Counted from the stretch's first letter, positions 17,081-26,747 are shown. The stretch: 64,000 bases of DNA from Candidatus Latescibacterota bacterium (GCA_022824945.1 JAJDYX010000043.1:124001-188000); one strand, 5' to 3'. Numbers and translations are program-made. Notes: generated by a model not told the origin, from the sequence alone.

Positions 17081-18238
17081 TTATCGAAAGATGTGATCCA
17101 CATCGGTAAAATGCAGTACGCTGGCCTGGGACAGCTCGGGTGTGAGATTGCCCGCGTAGATGATGTGGCCTTTCTGTGCAGATGACGCGATTTTCTGGAA
17201 TTGCGCGATTCCTTTTGCAAATTCTGGATTGAAGGTCATGGCCGATTTGATTTCTATGGGGATTAACTGTCTGTTCTGCCTGAACAACAGATCTACTTCG
17301 TTGCCTTTGTTGTCGCGGTAAAAGTAGAGTTCAGGCTCTTTTCCCGCGTTGAGTCTGGCTTTCAAGGCTTCGATGACGACCATGTTTTCAAAGAGATTGC
17401 CGATTAGTGGATCCCGGGTAGCGAGCGCGGGCGATTCAATGCCGAGCAAGTAGGACGCAAGCCCGATATCGGTAAAATAGATTTTTGGCGATTTGATGAT
17501 GCGTTTACCAAAGTTTTCAAAATAGGGATTCAATCTGAAAATGGTGTGCGATGCTTCGAGTACGGAGAGCCATTCTTTTAGGGTGGTACTCGACACGCCT
17601 ATGTCGTTAGATAGAGAACTCAGGTTCAAAATTTGACCGACGCGTCCGGCGAGCAGGCGCGTGAAGTTCTCAAAATCTGTCAGGCTTCTGAGGTTGATCA
17701 TTTGTCTGATGTCGCGCTCGATATAGGTTTGACAGTAATTTCGGTACAGGCGAGTCGGGTTGATTTTTTCGTTGTAAAGGCGGGGCATAAAGCCCTGGTA
17801 GATAAATTCGTCGCGGGTGTGTGTGATGCCGGTTGCTTTGAGTTCTGATATCGACAGGGGGAGCAGGCGCAAGAGGGCAGTGCGTCCGGCCAGGGATTGG
17901 GCAACGGCTTCTTGAAGGCGCAACTGATGACTGCCTGTGAGTATATATTGTCCGCGTTGATGGCTGCTGTCAGCGAGGACCTGGATGGTTGAGAGCAGTT
18001 CGGGGACGCGCTGAATTTCGTCGATGATGACGGGTGGGGGAAATTGTGAGAAGAAGGCGTGGGGGTCGCTTATTGCAAGCCTGCGTATGTCGGGTGCTTC
18101 CAGGTTCGCATAAGCGTGGTTGGGAAATTGCATGCGCGCCAATGTGGTTTTTCCCGCCTGCCGCGGACCGATGATTGTTACCACGGGAAATTCGCTTGCT
18201 GTCGCGGCCAGTTCTCTGGCGATTTGTCGTACTATCAC
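17081..18238 (-). CDS. AAA-type ATPase with DUF4143 domain
   Basis: 385 residues from a GTG at 18238. Walker A is GPRQAGKTTLARM (about residue 24), Walker B PVIIDEIQRVPELL (about 78), and the sensor region is GSHQLRLQEAV. The C-terminal half, from about residue 200, matches DUF4143, including LYFYRDNKGNEVDLLFRQN, a PD-(D/E)XK-like EVD segment followed by LIPIEIKSA. These stand-alone ATPases are very common and often multicopy in bacteria; their role is unknown, though a nuclease or toxin-like fold has been suggested. A near-perfect 20-bp inverted repeat sits 50 bases upstream of the start. The gene converges on the gene pair at 14093-17067. Confidence 0.88.
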   Translation of the reverse strand: MIVRQIARELAATASEFPVVTIIGPRQAGKTTLARMQFPNHAYANLEAPDIRRLAISDPHAFFSQFPPPVIIDEIQRVPELLSTIQVLADSSHQRGQYILTGSHQLRLQEAVAQSLAGRTALLRLLPLSISELKATGITHTRDEFIYQGFMPRLYNEKINPTRLYRNYCQTYIERDIRQMINLRSLTDFENFTRLLAGRVGQILNLSSLSNDIGVSSTTLKEWLSVLEASHTIFRLNPYFENFGKRIIKSPKIYFTDIGLASYLLGIESPALATRDPLIGNLFENMVVIEALKARLNAGKEPELYFYRDNKGNEVDLLFRQNRQLIPIEIKSAMTFNPEFAKGIAQFQKIASSAQKGHIIYAGNLTPELSQASVLHFTDVDHIFR

Positions 18239-18287
18239 GGTGCTGATCCCTGTTCGCGTTGATGTAACTCAAGGGTAAAATAAGCAA

Positions 18288-18328
18288 ATTGGTACAAATT
18301 TCAAGTTAAACTTGAGATTTGTACCAAT
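18288..18328. repeat. 20-bp inverted repeat upstream of the DUF4143 ATPase gene
   Basis: Arms ATTGGTACAAATTTCAAGTT (18288-18307) and its reverse complement (18309-18328) pair at 19 of 20 positions around a single central base. It lies between the sulfatase stop (18350) and the ATPase start (18238), both minus strand. It could be an operator for the ATPase gene or a terminator of the sulfatase transcript; there is no T run on either side, which favours a protein-binding site. Confidence 0.7.
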
Positions 18329-18349
18329 ATCAGGTTCATATCTGTGATA

Positions 18350-19726
18350 TCACTGTACGAGGCGTCGCCGATCCGTTTCTACTGCTTCAAACCACGTTTC
18401 CAGTTCACCTTTCATGCGGTGTACGCGGTCCGGCTGTTGTTGCGCGAGGTCGATGTTTTCGTGGGGATCGTTGTTGATATTATAGAGTTCCGGGTCGCCG
18501 GACGGTGATAGTGTCCGCTCCACAGGTGGATTTTCTACGTTCATGAGAAAATGCGGGACTTCGAGACTTTTGTGGAATGGCGGACCATCCGATTTGAGTT
18601 TTTGCATGGCTTCTTCAATGCGGGGCCAGTAGAGTTTCCATTCCCCGTCTCTCATTGCGGCATTGCATGTGCCGATAGGGTCGTAGCGGTTGAATTGCCA
18701 GTATCGTTTGGTCGGGAGTTTTTGGGGGTCTCCCTGTAATGCGGGCATGACGTCCATTCCGTCTGTGGGCGTCTGCGTGTCGATTCCGCAGGCGTTTAAA
18801 AGGGTGGGCATCCAGTCTGTGAAATGCAGCATGCCGTCATACGTTTTGCCCTGCGGCAAGCCCGCGGGCCAGCGGATCAAGCCGGGTACGCGGATTCCGC
18901 CTTCGAGTACGTCGTATTTCATGCCCCGAAACGGTCCGTTGTAGCGGGTCTGGTCGTTTTCCCCTTTGCCGAGGTGGACAGGTCCATTGTCGCTGGTGTA
19001 AAGTATTATCGTATCTTCCGCGAGGCCGTGTTGTTCGAGTGTGTCCAGGATTTGTCCGATTCCGGTATCCATCCGTCGAATCATGCCGTAGGTGAGGCAT
19101 ACGGCGCGGGTGAATTTTTCCATTTCTTCAAAGGGGCGGACGTCTTCTTCGGGTGCTTCGAGGGGGCTGTGCGGCGCGTTGTAGGCTACGTAGAGAAAAA
19201 ATGGCTCTGTTTTGTGCCGTTTGACAAATTCGATGGCGTCCTGCGTAAATACGTCTGTGAGATACCGGCCGTCTGACCATTTTGGCTGTCCGTTGTATTC
19301 GATGATCCAGTTCCAGTAGTTCATCGCTCCGTTCAAAAAGCCGGCGAATTCATCGAATCCCCGGTTGTTTGGGTGATACCGCATGTCGTGTAGTCCGTTG
19401 TGCCATTTTCCCACCATTCCCGTTGCATAGCCGTTTGCTTTGAATAAGTCCGCGATTGTGGATTCTCCCAGTGCTATTCGGTCCAGTCCGCGGTTTGATT
19501 CGACGCTCAATGCGCCTACGCGGTGGTTGTAGCGGCCGGTTAAAAGAGCGGCTCGGGCTGGCGCGCAGATTGGGGATGCGGTATAGTGCTGGTTCAGACA
19601 GAGTCCTTCCTGGCCGATGCGGTCGATGTGAGGCGTGTCCAGGTCCGGGTTTCCGTAGATTCCCAGGTCGCCATAGCCCTGGTCGTCGGTTAGAAATACG
19701 ATTACGTTTGGTCGTTTACCGGTCAT
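18350..19726 (-). CDS. Sulfatase (Cys-type, alkaline phosphatase superfamily)
   Basis: 458 residues with AAGGA before the ATG. The N-terminal metal site VIVFLTDDQGYGDLGIYGN and the signature SPICAPARAALLTGRY (C-x-P-x-R, the Cys that becomes formylglycine) are intact. Further metal residues are in YTSDNGPVHLG. No signal peptide is evident, so a cytoplasmic location is possible. Such enzymes remove sulfate from sulfated carbohydrates or aryl sulfates; a modifying enzyme (FGE or anSME) is required and none with intact catalytic residues is in this window. It is read in one operon with the amidohydrolase upstream (15-base gap). Confidence 0.92.
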   Translation of the reverse strand: MTGKRPNVIVFLTDDQGYGDLGIYGNPDLDTPHIDRIGQEGLCLNQHYTASPICAPARAALLTGRYNHRVGALSVESNRGLDRIALGESTIADLFKANGYATGMVGKWHNGLHDMRYHPNNRGFDEFAGFLNGAMNYWNWIIEYNGQPKWSDGRYLTDVFTQDAIEFVKRHKTEPFFLYVAYNAPHSPLEAPEEDVRPFEEMEKFTRAVCLTYGMIRRMDTGIGQILDTLEQHGLAEDTIILYTSDNGPVHLGKGENDQTRYNGPFRGMKYDVLEGGIRVPGLIRWPAGLPQGKTYDGMLHFTDWMPTLLNACGIDTQTPTDGMDVMPALQGDPQKLPTKRYWQFNRYDPIGTCNAAMRDGEWKLYWPRIEEAMQKLKSDGPPFHKSLEVPHFLMNVENPPVERTLSPSGDPELYNINNDPHENIDLAQQQPDRVHRMKGELETWFEAVETDRRRLVQ

Positions 19727-19741
19727 GTTGTTCCTTAGTGG

Positions 19742-20587
19742 TCAGGGCAAGATATCTACGGTCAATCGATCTGTCTGTTCCGGGTTGCATGCCCAGAGTC
19801 TATCTGGACTGTACACGCGGGGCGCTTGAGGCGGGTGCGTCGGCAATGTCCAGTCCGGTTTGTATTGTTTGATCAGGGTCATGACATTTCGATGGGCGAT
19901 TCGATCTTTCAAGTCGTCGTCGCAGTCGGCTTCTTCTATTACGCGCTGGAGAAAGCGATAGTCGTAATACGGCAGGTCTGCGCCAAAGATGAGTCGCTCG
20001 CGTCCGACTTTGTTGGCGAACCATTTGAAGTCCCAGGTGGAGTTCCGTCCATCGGGGTATTGTACGACTTCGAACCAGATGTTGTCGTGCTGTGCCAAAT
20101 TTTCCGCGGCCCAGGTGCTGGCGTGTACGATAAATTGTGCATTTGGAAATGTTCGGGCGGTGCGGTCCATCAAGCTGTCGTGCCAGTGCAGGTTGCACAG
20201 TCCGTTTCGCGCGGCTGCGACTTCTACCATGGGGAGGATTTCTTCTTTCATCGGGGGGTGTCCGGCTATTCCGACGAGGCCCAGGTCGTCCATGGCTTTT
20301 TCGGCTTCGTCGATGCCGAGTTCGCCAAACCGTGGCTCGATGAGTGCCATGCCGATGGGAAATACGTCTGGAAATTTTTTGCACGCGCGGGCAATTGCTT
20401 CGTTTTGTTCCCGTATGTCTTGTATTCCCCGGGTGATTGGACTTCCCACGGCTGTTGGCATTGATATGGCTGCGTATATATCGGTTTCGGCAAATCGGGA
20501 TAAACACATTTGGGCGTTTTGTCCGACGGTGGGTGTGCGGTTAATGGTTCGTCCGATGTGGTTGTGACAACAGATGTACGGTCGCAT
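19742..20587 (-). CDS. Amidohydrolase (amidohydrolase_2-like TIM barrel)
   Basis: 281 residues with AAGGA before the ATG. The beginning RPYICCHNHIGRT holds an H-x-H metal pair after strand 1; later metal or catalytic candidates are NLHWHDS, FIVHASTWAAENL and the strand-8 aspartate in LIFGADLPYYDY. This is the pattern of amidohydrolase_2 enzymes (decarboxylases and lactonases acting on aromatic or sugar acids). The substrate is not identifiable. It is transcribed just ahead of the sulfatase gene, which suggests joint use in breakdown of a sulfated organic compound. Confidence 0.82.
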   Translation of the reverse strand: MRPYICCHNHIGRTINRTPTVGQNAQMCLSRFAETDIYAAISMPTAVGSPITRGIQDIREQNEAIARACKKFPDVFPIGMALIEPRFGELGIDEAEKAMDDLGLVGIAGHPPMKEEILPMVEVAAARNGLCNLHWHDSLMDRTARTFPNAQFIVHASTWAAENLAQHDNIWFEVVQYPDGRNSTWDFKWFANKVGRERLIFGADLPYYDYRFLQRVIEEADCDDDLKDRIAHRNVMTLIKQYKPDWTLPTHPPQAPRVYSPDRLWACNPEQTDRLTVDILP

Positions 20588-20698
20588 GGTGGTTCCTTAT
20601 GGGATTGTGGGGGATTAAATTTTTTGCGTTAAGAAGGCGATAACACGTAATATATGACATCGGATTGGATCGTCAATCGAGAGATGAGGACAATATAG

Positions 20699-21952
20699 AT
20701 GCATAATTATCCATCTCCCCAATATCCCGCACGATGCAGGCGTACCCATAGGATATGTGAACTTCAGTCGGGTGCGTTTGCGGTTGTGGCCGGGCGGCTT
20801 GTGGCGCGAGATTCGCTTTCCGATGAGACGGGAATGGTGCGTCTGTGTTTTAATACTGCGGTCGAGGCAAAGACAGGGGATATTGTGGAGGTTGAGGGTC
20901 GTCTTGAGGGCGATATTTTTCACGGTACAGGGTTTCGGGTGCTGGTGCCGTCGCGTGGTGCGGATGTGTCTTTATCCCAGAGTGTGCAGATCAATTTGCG
21001 CAAGCGCGCCAAAATTATTGCAGGGATTCGCCGCTTTTTTGATGAGAAGGATTTTGTGGAGGTCGAGACCCCTCTAATGGTGCCGCAACCGGGTATGGAG
21101 CCACATCTTGAGGCGTTTCAGACGACGTATGAGATGCGGCAATTTTATCTGCATACTTCGCCTGAGTATGCGATGAAACGCCTTCTGGCGGCTGGTTTTG
21201 AACGGATATACCAGATTTGCAAGGTGTTTCGGCACGAGCCTGTTGGCAGGATGCATACGCCGGAGTTTACGATGATAGAGTGGTATCGGGCGTACGCAGA
21301 TTATACCGATATTATGGTGGATACTGAGTATTTGATTGCCGAACTCGCTACGGATTTATATGGAGAGCTTGTTGTGCGGACGGATCAGTGCGCGGTTGAT
21401 CTGACGCCTCCGTGGGAGCGTCTTTCTGTGCGGGAGGCGATGTTGCGCTATGCTGGTATTACTGCTGATCCGTATTCGGAGACGGCTGCGTTTATCAGGC
21501 AGGCGGGGCATGAGACGGTTGATGAAGACGATCCGCCAGATGTCGCGTTTTTCAAGGTTTTTCTCGATCGGGTTGAACCGCATCTGGGTGTGCAGGAGCC
21601 AGTGATTTTGTACGATTATCCCGCGCCGATGGCGGCGCTTGCCAAACGCAAGTCCAGCGCGCCAGATTTGGCAGAGCGTTTTGAGGTTTATATTGCGGGG
21701 GTGGAGTTGTGCAATGCGTTTACAGAGTTGAATGATCCAGATGAACAACGCCAGCGTTTGGAAGAGGAGGCCGCCCAGCGCGTGAAGGAGGGGAATCCGG
21801 CTTATCCGATTGATGAATGTTTTCTTGCGGCACTCGAATACGGGATGCCGCCTTCGGGGGGTATTGCGCTTGGGGTGGATCGGCTTATTATGTTGCTTAC
21901 TGGGGCGTCTTCTATAAGCGAGGTTATGGCTTTTCCCATGTCTGATCAGTAA
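20699..21952 (+). CDS. epmA: Elongation factor P lysine ligase-like class II aminoacyl-tRNA synthetase paralogue (EpmA/GenX)
   Basis: 417 residues. The C-terminal 320 residues are the class II catalytic core of EpmA/PoxA: motif 1 around RKRAKIIAGIRRFFDEKDF, motif 2 FRHEPVGRMHTPEFTMIEWY, motif 3 GIALGVDRLIMLL. The enzyme attaches (R)-beta-lysine to EF-P, which helps ribosomes pass polyproline stretches. The usual EpmA is about 325 residues; here about 95 extra N-terminal residues have the strand pattern of a short OB-like domain (FAVVAGRLVARDSLSDETG..GDIVEVEGRLEG), so it is intermediate between EpmA and LysS. The partner aminomutase EpmB and EF-P are not in the window. Confidence 0.82.
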   Translation: MHNYPSPQYPARCRRTHRICELQSGAFAVVAGRLVARDSLSDETGMVRLCFNTAVEAKTGDIVEVEGRLEGDIFHGTGFRVLVPSRGADVSLSQSVQINLRKRAKIIAGIRRFFDEKDFVEVETPLMVPQPGMEPHLEAFQTTYEMRQFYLHTSPEYAMKRLLAAGFERIYQICKVFRHEPVGRMHTPEFTMIEWYRAYADYTDIMVDTEYLIAELATDLYGELVVRTDQCAVDLTPPWERLSVREAMLRYAGITADPYSETAAFIRQAGHETVDEDDPPDVAFFKVFLDRVEPHLGVQEPVILYDYPAPMAALAKRKSSAPDLAERFEVYIAGVELCNAFTELNDPDEQRQRLEEEAAQRVKEGNPAYPIDECFLAALEYGMPPSGGIALGVDRLIMLLTGASSISEVMAFPMSDQ

Positions 21953-21958
21953 AAAGAA

Positions 21959-21988
21959 CAGGGTGGAAGATGTGTGTCTTCCACCCTG
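21959..21988. terminator. Hairpin between convergent epmA and nrdB
   Basis: Perfect 12-bp arms CAGGGTGGAAGA / TCTTCCACCCTG around TGTGTG, starting 6 bases after the epmA stop. A run of A lies on the left side, giving a U-run for a minus-strand transcript, so it can end both convergent transcripts. Confidence 0.75.
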
Positions 21989-22053
21989 GATCAGGCTCTG
22001 ATTTCCCTTCCCCCGTCAGCCTGAATAGATGTATTATTGTTCAAGTTTCAGGT

Positions 22054-23223
22054 TTAATCATCCCACTGCAAGGATCCAGCGCTTTGATAATCCGTGACGC
22101 GCGTTTCGAAGAAGTTCTTTTCTTTTGCGATGTCAATGGTTTCACCCATCCACGGGAATGGATTTTTCGATCCATATACGCTTTGTAGGCCGATTCGTTC
22201 TAACCGGCGGTCGGCGATGAATTGCACGTATTCGCGGAATAAATCTTCATTGAGGCCCAACACGCCGTCGGGTACACAATCCCGTGCGTAGATGACTTCG
22301 TATTCCACGGCTTCGTGGATGAGGTCGTAGATGTCGCGTTGCAGTTCCGTTGTCCAGATTTCTGGGTTTTCGAGTTTGATGGTGTTGATCAGGTCAATGC
22401 CAAAATTCAGATGTATGGTTTCGTCGCGCAGGATGTACTGGAATTGTTCGCCAATGCCGGTCATGCGGTTTTGCCGATGGAAGGAGAGGATCATGACAAA
22501 GCCGCTGTAGAAGAATATGCCTTCCATGATGACGTAAAAGCCGATGAGATTTTTCACGAATTTCTGTATGCCTTCAATGCTTTGTGTTGTGAAGTTGGGG
22601 TCCAGTACATCTTCGGTTAGTTCCATTACAAATTTGTCTTTGCCTTCGATGGAGGCGACTTCGTGATACATGTTGAATACTTCGCGTGCGTTTAGCCCCA
22701 GGGATTCGACGATGTAGTGGAATGTGTGCGTGTGTATGGCTTCTTCAAATGCCTGGCGCAAGAGGTATTGCCGGGCTTCGGAGTTTGTGATGTGTTTGAA
22801 GATGGCGAGTACGATGTTGTTGCCGACGAGGCTTTCGCCCGTGCTGAAGAATCCGAGGTTTCGCAAGATGACTTTTCGCTCGGCGTCGTTCAGTGCATCT
22901 GAACGCCAGAGTTCTATGTCGCGCTGCATCGGTACTTCTGTCGGCATCCAGTGATTGGCGCATCCGTTGAGATAGTGCTCCCAGGCCCATTCGTATTTGA
23001 GGGGCATCAACTGGTTCACATCTACCTGCCGACAGTTGAGTAGTCGCTTGTCTTCCGGGTTGATGCGCCTGGTCAGGTCATACGCCTCGCCAGTGGCACC
23101 GCAACACAGCGTGGATGGGGTATTCTCTGCCTCAACGGGCGCATGAATACCGTTTTGCTGCGCGTGACCACCATCCTTGTAGTCCCTTTCAACGTCTTCG
23201 TCTTCAAATATTAGCTTAGACAT
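22054..23223 (-). CDS. nrdB: Ribonucleotide reductase small subunit, class Ic-like (Phe at the radical-Tyr position)
   Basis: 389 residues from the ATG at 23223, chosen because AAAGGAG precedes it; the frame is open further upstream into nrdA. The subunit holds the dimetal site that generates the radical for deoxynucleotide synthesis. Ligands are visible: E130, E161, H164, E234, E268 and H271. In E161-A-I-H164-T-H-T-F168 the position of the radical tyrosine (E. coli Tyr122) is Phe. The spacings 31, 3, 7, 73, 107 and 110 match those of Chlamydia trachomatis R2 (E89, E120, H123, F127, E193, E227, H230), the class Ic enzyme with a Mn/Fe cofactor. The C-terminal tail ends [11 protein letters not shown]. 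Confidence 0.93.
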   Translation of the reverse strand: MSKLIFEDEDVERDYKDGGHAQQNGIHAPVEAENTPSTLCCGATGEAYDLTRRINPEDKRLLNCRQVDVNQLMPLKYEWAWEHYLNGCANHWMPTEVPMQRDIELWRSDALNDAERKVILRNLGFFSTGESLVGNNIVLAIFKHITNSEARQYLLRQAFEEAIHTHTFHYIVESLGLNAREVFNMYHEVASIEGKDKFVMELTEDVLDPNFTTQSIEGIQKFVKNLIGFYVIMEGIFFYSGFVMILSFHRQNRMTGIGEQFQYILRDETIHLNFGIDLINTIKLENPEIWTTELQRDIYDLIHEAVEYEVIYARDCVPDGVLGLNEDLFREYVQFIADRRLERIGLQSVYGSKNPFPWMGETIDIAKEKNFFETRVTDYQSAGSLQWDD

Positions 23224-23248
23224 ACGACAACTCCTTTTAGGTCTCTTT

Positions 23249-26140
23249 TTATTGACACGCTTCACATGTGCCGTCTGTAATATCGCAGGATGCGGCTGTT
23301 GGGCCTGGTGTGGCAGGGGCTTGTTGGTGTACCTGCCCATTGAGCGGTGCATCTGTTTCAACAGGTGCATCTTCGCGTTGTACTTGCACATCGCTTGAAG
23401 CGGATTTGGATTGCATCCACCGGGGCTGGACGCCGCGTTTGTTGATGTCCATGGTGGATTTTTCGATCTGGGTCGCGGCGAGGGAGCGCAAGTAGTACGT
23501 GGTTTTTAGCCCGCGTATCCAGGCGAGTTTGTACATGTCGTCCAATGCTTTGCCGCTGGGGGCTGCAATGTACAGATTCAGCGATTGACCCATGTCGATC
23601 CACTTTTGCCGGCGGCTGGCGCATTCGATGAGCCATTCGGGTGCCACTTCAAATGCGGTTTTGTAGAGTGCTTTGATGTCTTGCGGGATGCGGTCGATTT
23701 CCTGGACTGATCCGTCGAAGTATTTCAGATCATCTACCATCTGGTCGTCCCACAGGTCGCGCGCTTTTAGGGCATCGACCATGTAGGGATTTAATACTGT
23801 AAAGTCTCCTGACAGATTCGCTTTTACATACAGGTTGCGATACATCGGCTCGATGGATTGCGTCACGCCCGAGATATTCGATATGGTGGCGGTTGGGGCA
23901 ATGGCCATGACGTTGCTGTTTCGCATGCCGTGTGCGGAGACTGCCTCGCGCACGACATTCCAGTCCAGGCGCGCGGATGTATCGACTTCGAGGTACGACC
24001 CCCGTTCCTGTCCCAGCACCTTCAAGGTATCGATGGGCAAAATGCCGCGATCCCATTTTGATCCGATGTAGGAGTGATATGTGCCGCGTTCTTCAGATAG
24101 GTGCGTTGAGGCGAGGATCGCGTAATACGAGATCATTTCCATGCTTATGTCGGCAAAGTCAACCGCGCCTTGCGAATCGTAGGGCAAATTCAACAGATAG
24201 AGTGCGTCCTGAAATCCCATCACGCCCAGACCCACGGGACGGTGGCGTTTGTTGGATGTGGCGGCTTCTTCTGTGGGATAATAATTGATGTCTATCACGT
24301 TGTCCAGCATCCGAAGCGCCGTTGATATCGTGTCTTCCAGCAATTCTCGGTTGAGGCCCGTGGGTGTGATGTGTGCCACGAGATTTACAGAGCCGAGGTT
24401 GCATACTGCGGTTTCTTCGCGGCTCGTGTTCAACAGTATTTCAGTACACAAGTTCGAGCTGTGGACAACGCCCGCGTGATCCTGCGGCGAGCGGATGTTG
24501 GACGGGTCCTTAAATGTGATCCACGGATGCCCGGTTTCAAAGAGCATGGACAACATTTTGCGCCACAATTGCACGGCGTCGATCTGGCGGTGTTGTTGCA
24601 GGGCACCAGATTCGGCCATTTGTTCGTACGCGAGATATTTTTCTTCAAAGGCTTTGCCGTACAAGTCGTGCAGGTCAGGGACCTCATCCGGGCTGAACAG
24701 GGTCCAGGTTCCCTTTTCCATGACGCGCTTCATAAACAGGTCGGGGATCCAGTTGGCCGTGTTCATGTCGTGTGTGCGGCGGCGGTCATCGCCCGTGTTT
24801 TTGCGCAACTCCATAAAATCTTCGATGTCTAGGTGCCAGGTTTCCAGATAGGAGCATACCGCCCCTTTGCGTTTTCCGCCCTGGTTGACGGCAACGGCTG
24901 TGTCGTTCACGACTTTCAAAAATGGAATGACGCCCTGGCTTCTGCCATTTGTGCCGCGGATATAGGAATTTGTCGCGCGCACATTGGTCCAGTCATTGCC
25001 CAGACCGCCAGCCCATTTGGACAATTTGGCATTGTCGGATACCATTTTGAAAATGTGTTCCAAATCGTCTTGTGCGGTTGACAGATAGCACGAGGACAAC
25101 TGCGGGTGCAGGGTGCCAGCATTGAACAGGGTGGGGGTGGCAGAGACAAATCGGAAGGAAGAGAGGACTTCGTAAAATTGAATGGCGCGCGTTTCTTTGT
25201 CGTCTTCGTCCCAGGCGAGACCCATGGCCACGCGCATCCAGAAGAACTGCGGGGTTTCAATGCGGCGCTCATCGACGTGGAGCAAATAGCGATCAAAAAT
25301 CGTTTGTACGCCCAGGTACTCAAAGTCTTCATCGCGCTCGGGTTTTAAGGCCGCGGATAGACGCTCCAGATCAAATACGCGCAATTTGGGATCTAAACGG
25401 TCATTTTTAATGCCCGTTTCAATAAATTTTGCAAATCCCTGCCGACATGCAGTATCTCTGTCTTCAAGCGCAGGCTTGAATCCCAGGGCGTGGCGATAGA
25501 TCACGTTGAGGAGCAACCGCATTGCGACTTTGCTATAGGCGGGTTCTTTTTCCACGCGGCTGCGCGCTGATAGGATCATGGCGCGTTCAATATCGTCGGG
25601 TTTGATGTCGTCGTAGAGGGAGCGATATATTTCATTGAGCAGAGCTTGGGGATCTACCTCGTCATCGCAAACGGCAAATACCTCGGTGCGAATGCGGTTG
25701 GCATCTAAAGGTTCGCGCTTGCCGTCGGCGGTTTGCACGCGGAGTTTGGGCGCGTTGGGGTCCTGGGGTTCTTCCTGGCCGCTGAGTACGCGGGCTTTTT
25801 TGTGGTCTTCTCGATAGACGATGTAGCGTCGAGCAACCGCGAAATGGCCTGCACGCATCAACTGGATTTCGACTTTGTCCTGGATGCGTTCGACATCTAC
25901 GCTGTCATCCGGCTCGTGCAATTCCCCTTCGATTTCAGCAATAACAGCGTCGGTGAGTTCCGACACATCGGTTCCAATTTTAGGCGGCAATGAATGGTCG
26001 TTGGACAATCCCAACTCGGCTCTAAATGCCGCCTCAATCGCGCGTTCAATGCGCGAGCGGTCAAAATCGACGACTCGACCATCGCGTTTGCGTACCGCAA
26101 AATCAACTGCTTCCAGTAAAGTATCAACTATTTCGGCCAT
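23249..26140 (-). CDS. nrdA: Ribonucleotide reductase large subunit, class I, with two ATP-cone domains
   Basis: 963 residues from the ATG at 26140, which has GGGAGG upstream. Two ATP-cones are visible: residues about 12-110 ([20 protein letters not shown]) and about 125-220 ([17 protein letters not shown]), the sites for allosteric activity control. The catalytic barrel holds the redox cysteine ([11 protein letters not shown]), the radical cysteine with its Asn and Glu ([11 protein letters not shown]), the radical-transfer tyrosine pair ([13 protein letters not shown]) and the C-terminal redox CEAC. The enzyme reduces ribonucleoside diphosphates. nrdB follows after 25 bases. A leader of about 310 bases with a foldable element, a promoter and an NrdR-like box lie upstream. 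Confidence 0.96.
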   Translation of the reverse strand: MAEIVDTLLEAVDFAVRKRDGRVVDFDRSRIERAIEAAFRAELGLSNDHSLPPKIGTDVSELTDAVIAEIEGELHEPDDSVDVERIQDKVEIQLMRAGHFAVARRYIVYREDHKKARVLSGQEEPQDPNAPKLRVQTADGKREPLDANRIRTEVFAVCDDEVDPQALLNEIYRSLYDDIKPDDIERAMILSARSRVEKEPAYSKVAMRLLLNVIYRHALGFKPALEDRDTACRQGFAKFIETGIKNDRLDPKLRVFDLERLSAALKPERDEDFEYLGVQTIFDRYLLHVDERRIETPQFFWMRVAMGLAWDEDDKETRAIQFYEVLSSFRFVSATPTLFNAGTLHPQLSSCYLSTAQDDLEHIFKMVSDNAKLSKWAGGLGNDWTNVRATNSYIRGTNGRSQGVIPFLKVVNDTAVAVNQGGKRKGAVCSYLETWHLDIEDFMELRKNTGDDRRRTHDMNTANWIPDLFMKRVMEKGTWTLFSPDEVPDLHDLYGKAFEEKYLAYEQMAESGALQQHRQIDAVQLWRKMLSMLFETGHPWITFKDPSNIRSPQDHAGVVHSSNLCTEILLNTSREETAVCNLGSVNLVAHITPTGLNRELLEDTISTALRMLDNVIDINYYPTEEAATSNKRHRPVGLGVMGFQDALYLLNLPYDSQGAVDFADISMEMISYYAILASTHLSEERGTYHSYIGSKWDRGILPIDTLKVLGQERGSYLEVDTSARLDWNVVREAVSAHGMRNSNVMAIAPTATISNISGVTQSIEPMYRNLYVKANLSGDFTVLNPYMVDALKARDLWDDQMVDDLKYFDGSVQEIDRIPQDIKALYKTAFEVAPEWLIECASRRQKWIDMGQSLNLYIAAPSGKALDDMYKLAWIRGLKTTYYLRSLAATQIEKSTMDINKRGVQPRWMQSKSASSDVQVQREDAPVETDAPLNGQVHQQAPATPGPTAASCDITDGTCEACQ

Positions 26141-26284
26141 GCATGCCTCCCAAATGCGAGCCGAGAACAATAGGAGTTTGCTCCCGCGCGTTCTGGCAGA
26201 AAAAATAAACCCATAACCGTTGCACAAAAACCACAACGGGGAGGGTTGAAAAATGAGCGTGGGGGTTTGTTTTTAGACAACAAA

Positions 26285-26359
26285 TCGGGAAAACTTTAGG
26301 TGAGAAATCCCAATCGCAGAGACGGGGAGAGACTGCGAACAATGGATTTGTTTTCCCGA
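26285..26359 (-). ncRNA. Predicted structured leader of the nrdAB transcript
   Basis: On the minus strand three stems nest: a 10-bp outer stem (26285-26294 with 26350-26359, TCGGGAAAAC type, perfect), a 6-bp middle stem (26305-26310 with 26344-26349) directly next to it, and a 6-bp inner stem (26314-26319 with 26333-26338) closing a 13-base C-rich loop. It lies about 145-220 bases upstream of the nrdA start and downstream of the predicted promoter, so inside the 5' untranslated region. A nearby CCCTCCCC segment (about 26238-26246) and the loop could pair with the GGGAGG at the nrdA start. It does not match a riboswitch class I know. Confidence 0.5.
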
Positions 26360-26454
26360 AAATAGTAATAACTTACGCAGTTGTAATGATTTGTTTGAGT
26401 TTACAAAAAATAGTTAAAGGGAGAGAGTGGATAAATTTTCACTAACAACTGCAA

Positions 26455-26470
26455 GCACAATATATGGTGG
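26455..26470 (-). promoter_or_regulatory. NrdR-box-like operator
   Basis: GCACAATATATGGTGG agrees with the NrdR consensus (ACACWATATATWGTGT) at 13 of 16 positions and overlaps the -10 hexamer of the predicted nrdA promoter. A weaker second box-like sequence (ACCAAATATATGTAAA, 26489-26504) overlaps the upstream side of the -35; the centre distance of 34 is close to, but not exactly, the three helical turns usual for paired NrdR boxes. NrdR represses nrd genes in response to dATP/ATP. Confidence 0.6.
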
Positions 26471-26487
26471 TCTAAAAAAAAAGTCAA
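26459..26487 (-). promoter_or_regulatory. Sigma70-type promoter of nrdAB
   Basis: On the minus strand TTGACT (26487-26482) and TATATT (26464-26459) are separated by exactly 17 bases, five of six matches to the consensus in each. Transcription would start near 26452, giving a leader of about 310 bases ahead of the nrdA ATG at 26140. The overlap with the NrdR-like box supports it. Confidence 0.65.
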
Positions 26488-26747
26488 TACCAAATATATG
26501 TAAATCGCAATTTTACTGGTGTTGGGCTGTGCGTGCGTCCAATTGCCTGTATATGCGAGATTTAGAGCAAAAATTTGAAGCTGGAGGAAATGGGTTTCGC
26601 ATGTGCGACAGAGAAACAATACATTTTTTTGCATATTGTTTTTTTCTAAAAAAACCCTTTGACGCGGCGGGTAAAATTCCGAATATTCTGGTCCCGTGTA
26701 GAATCATCACGGGATGACGCGATCAGTTGTACCGTTGGTGCTCGTCA

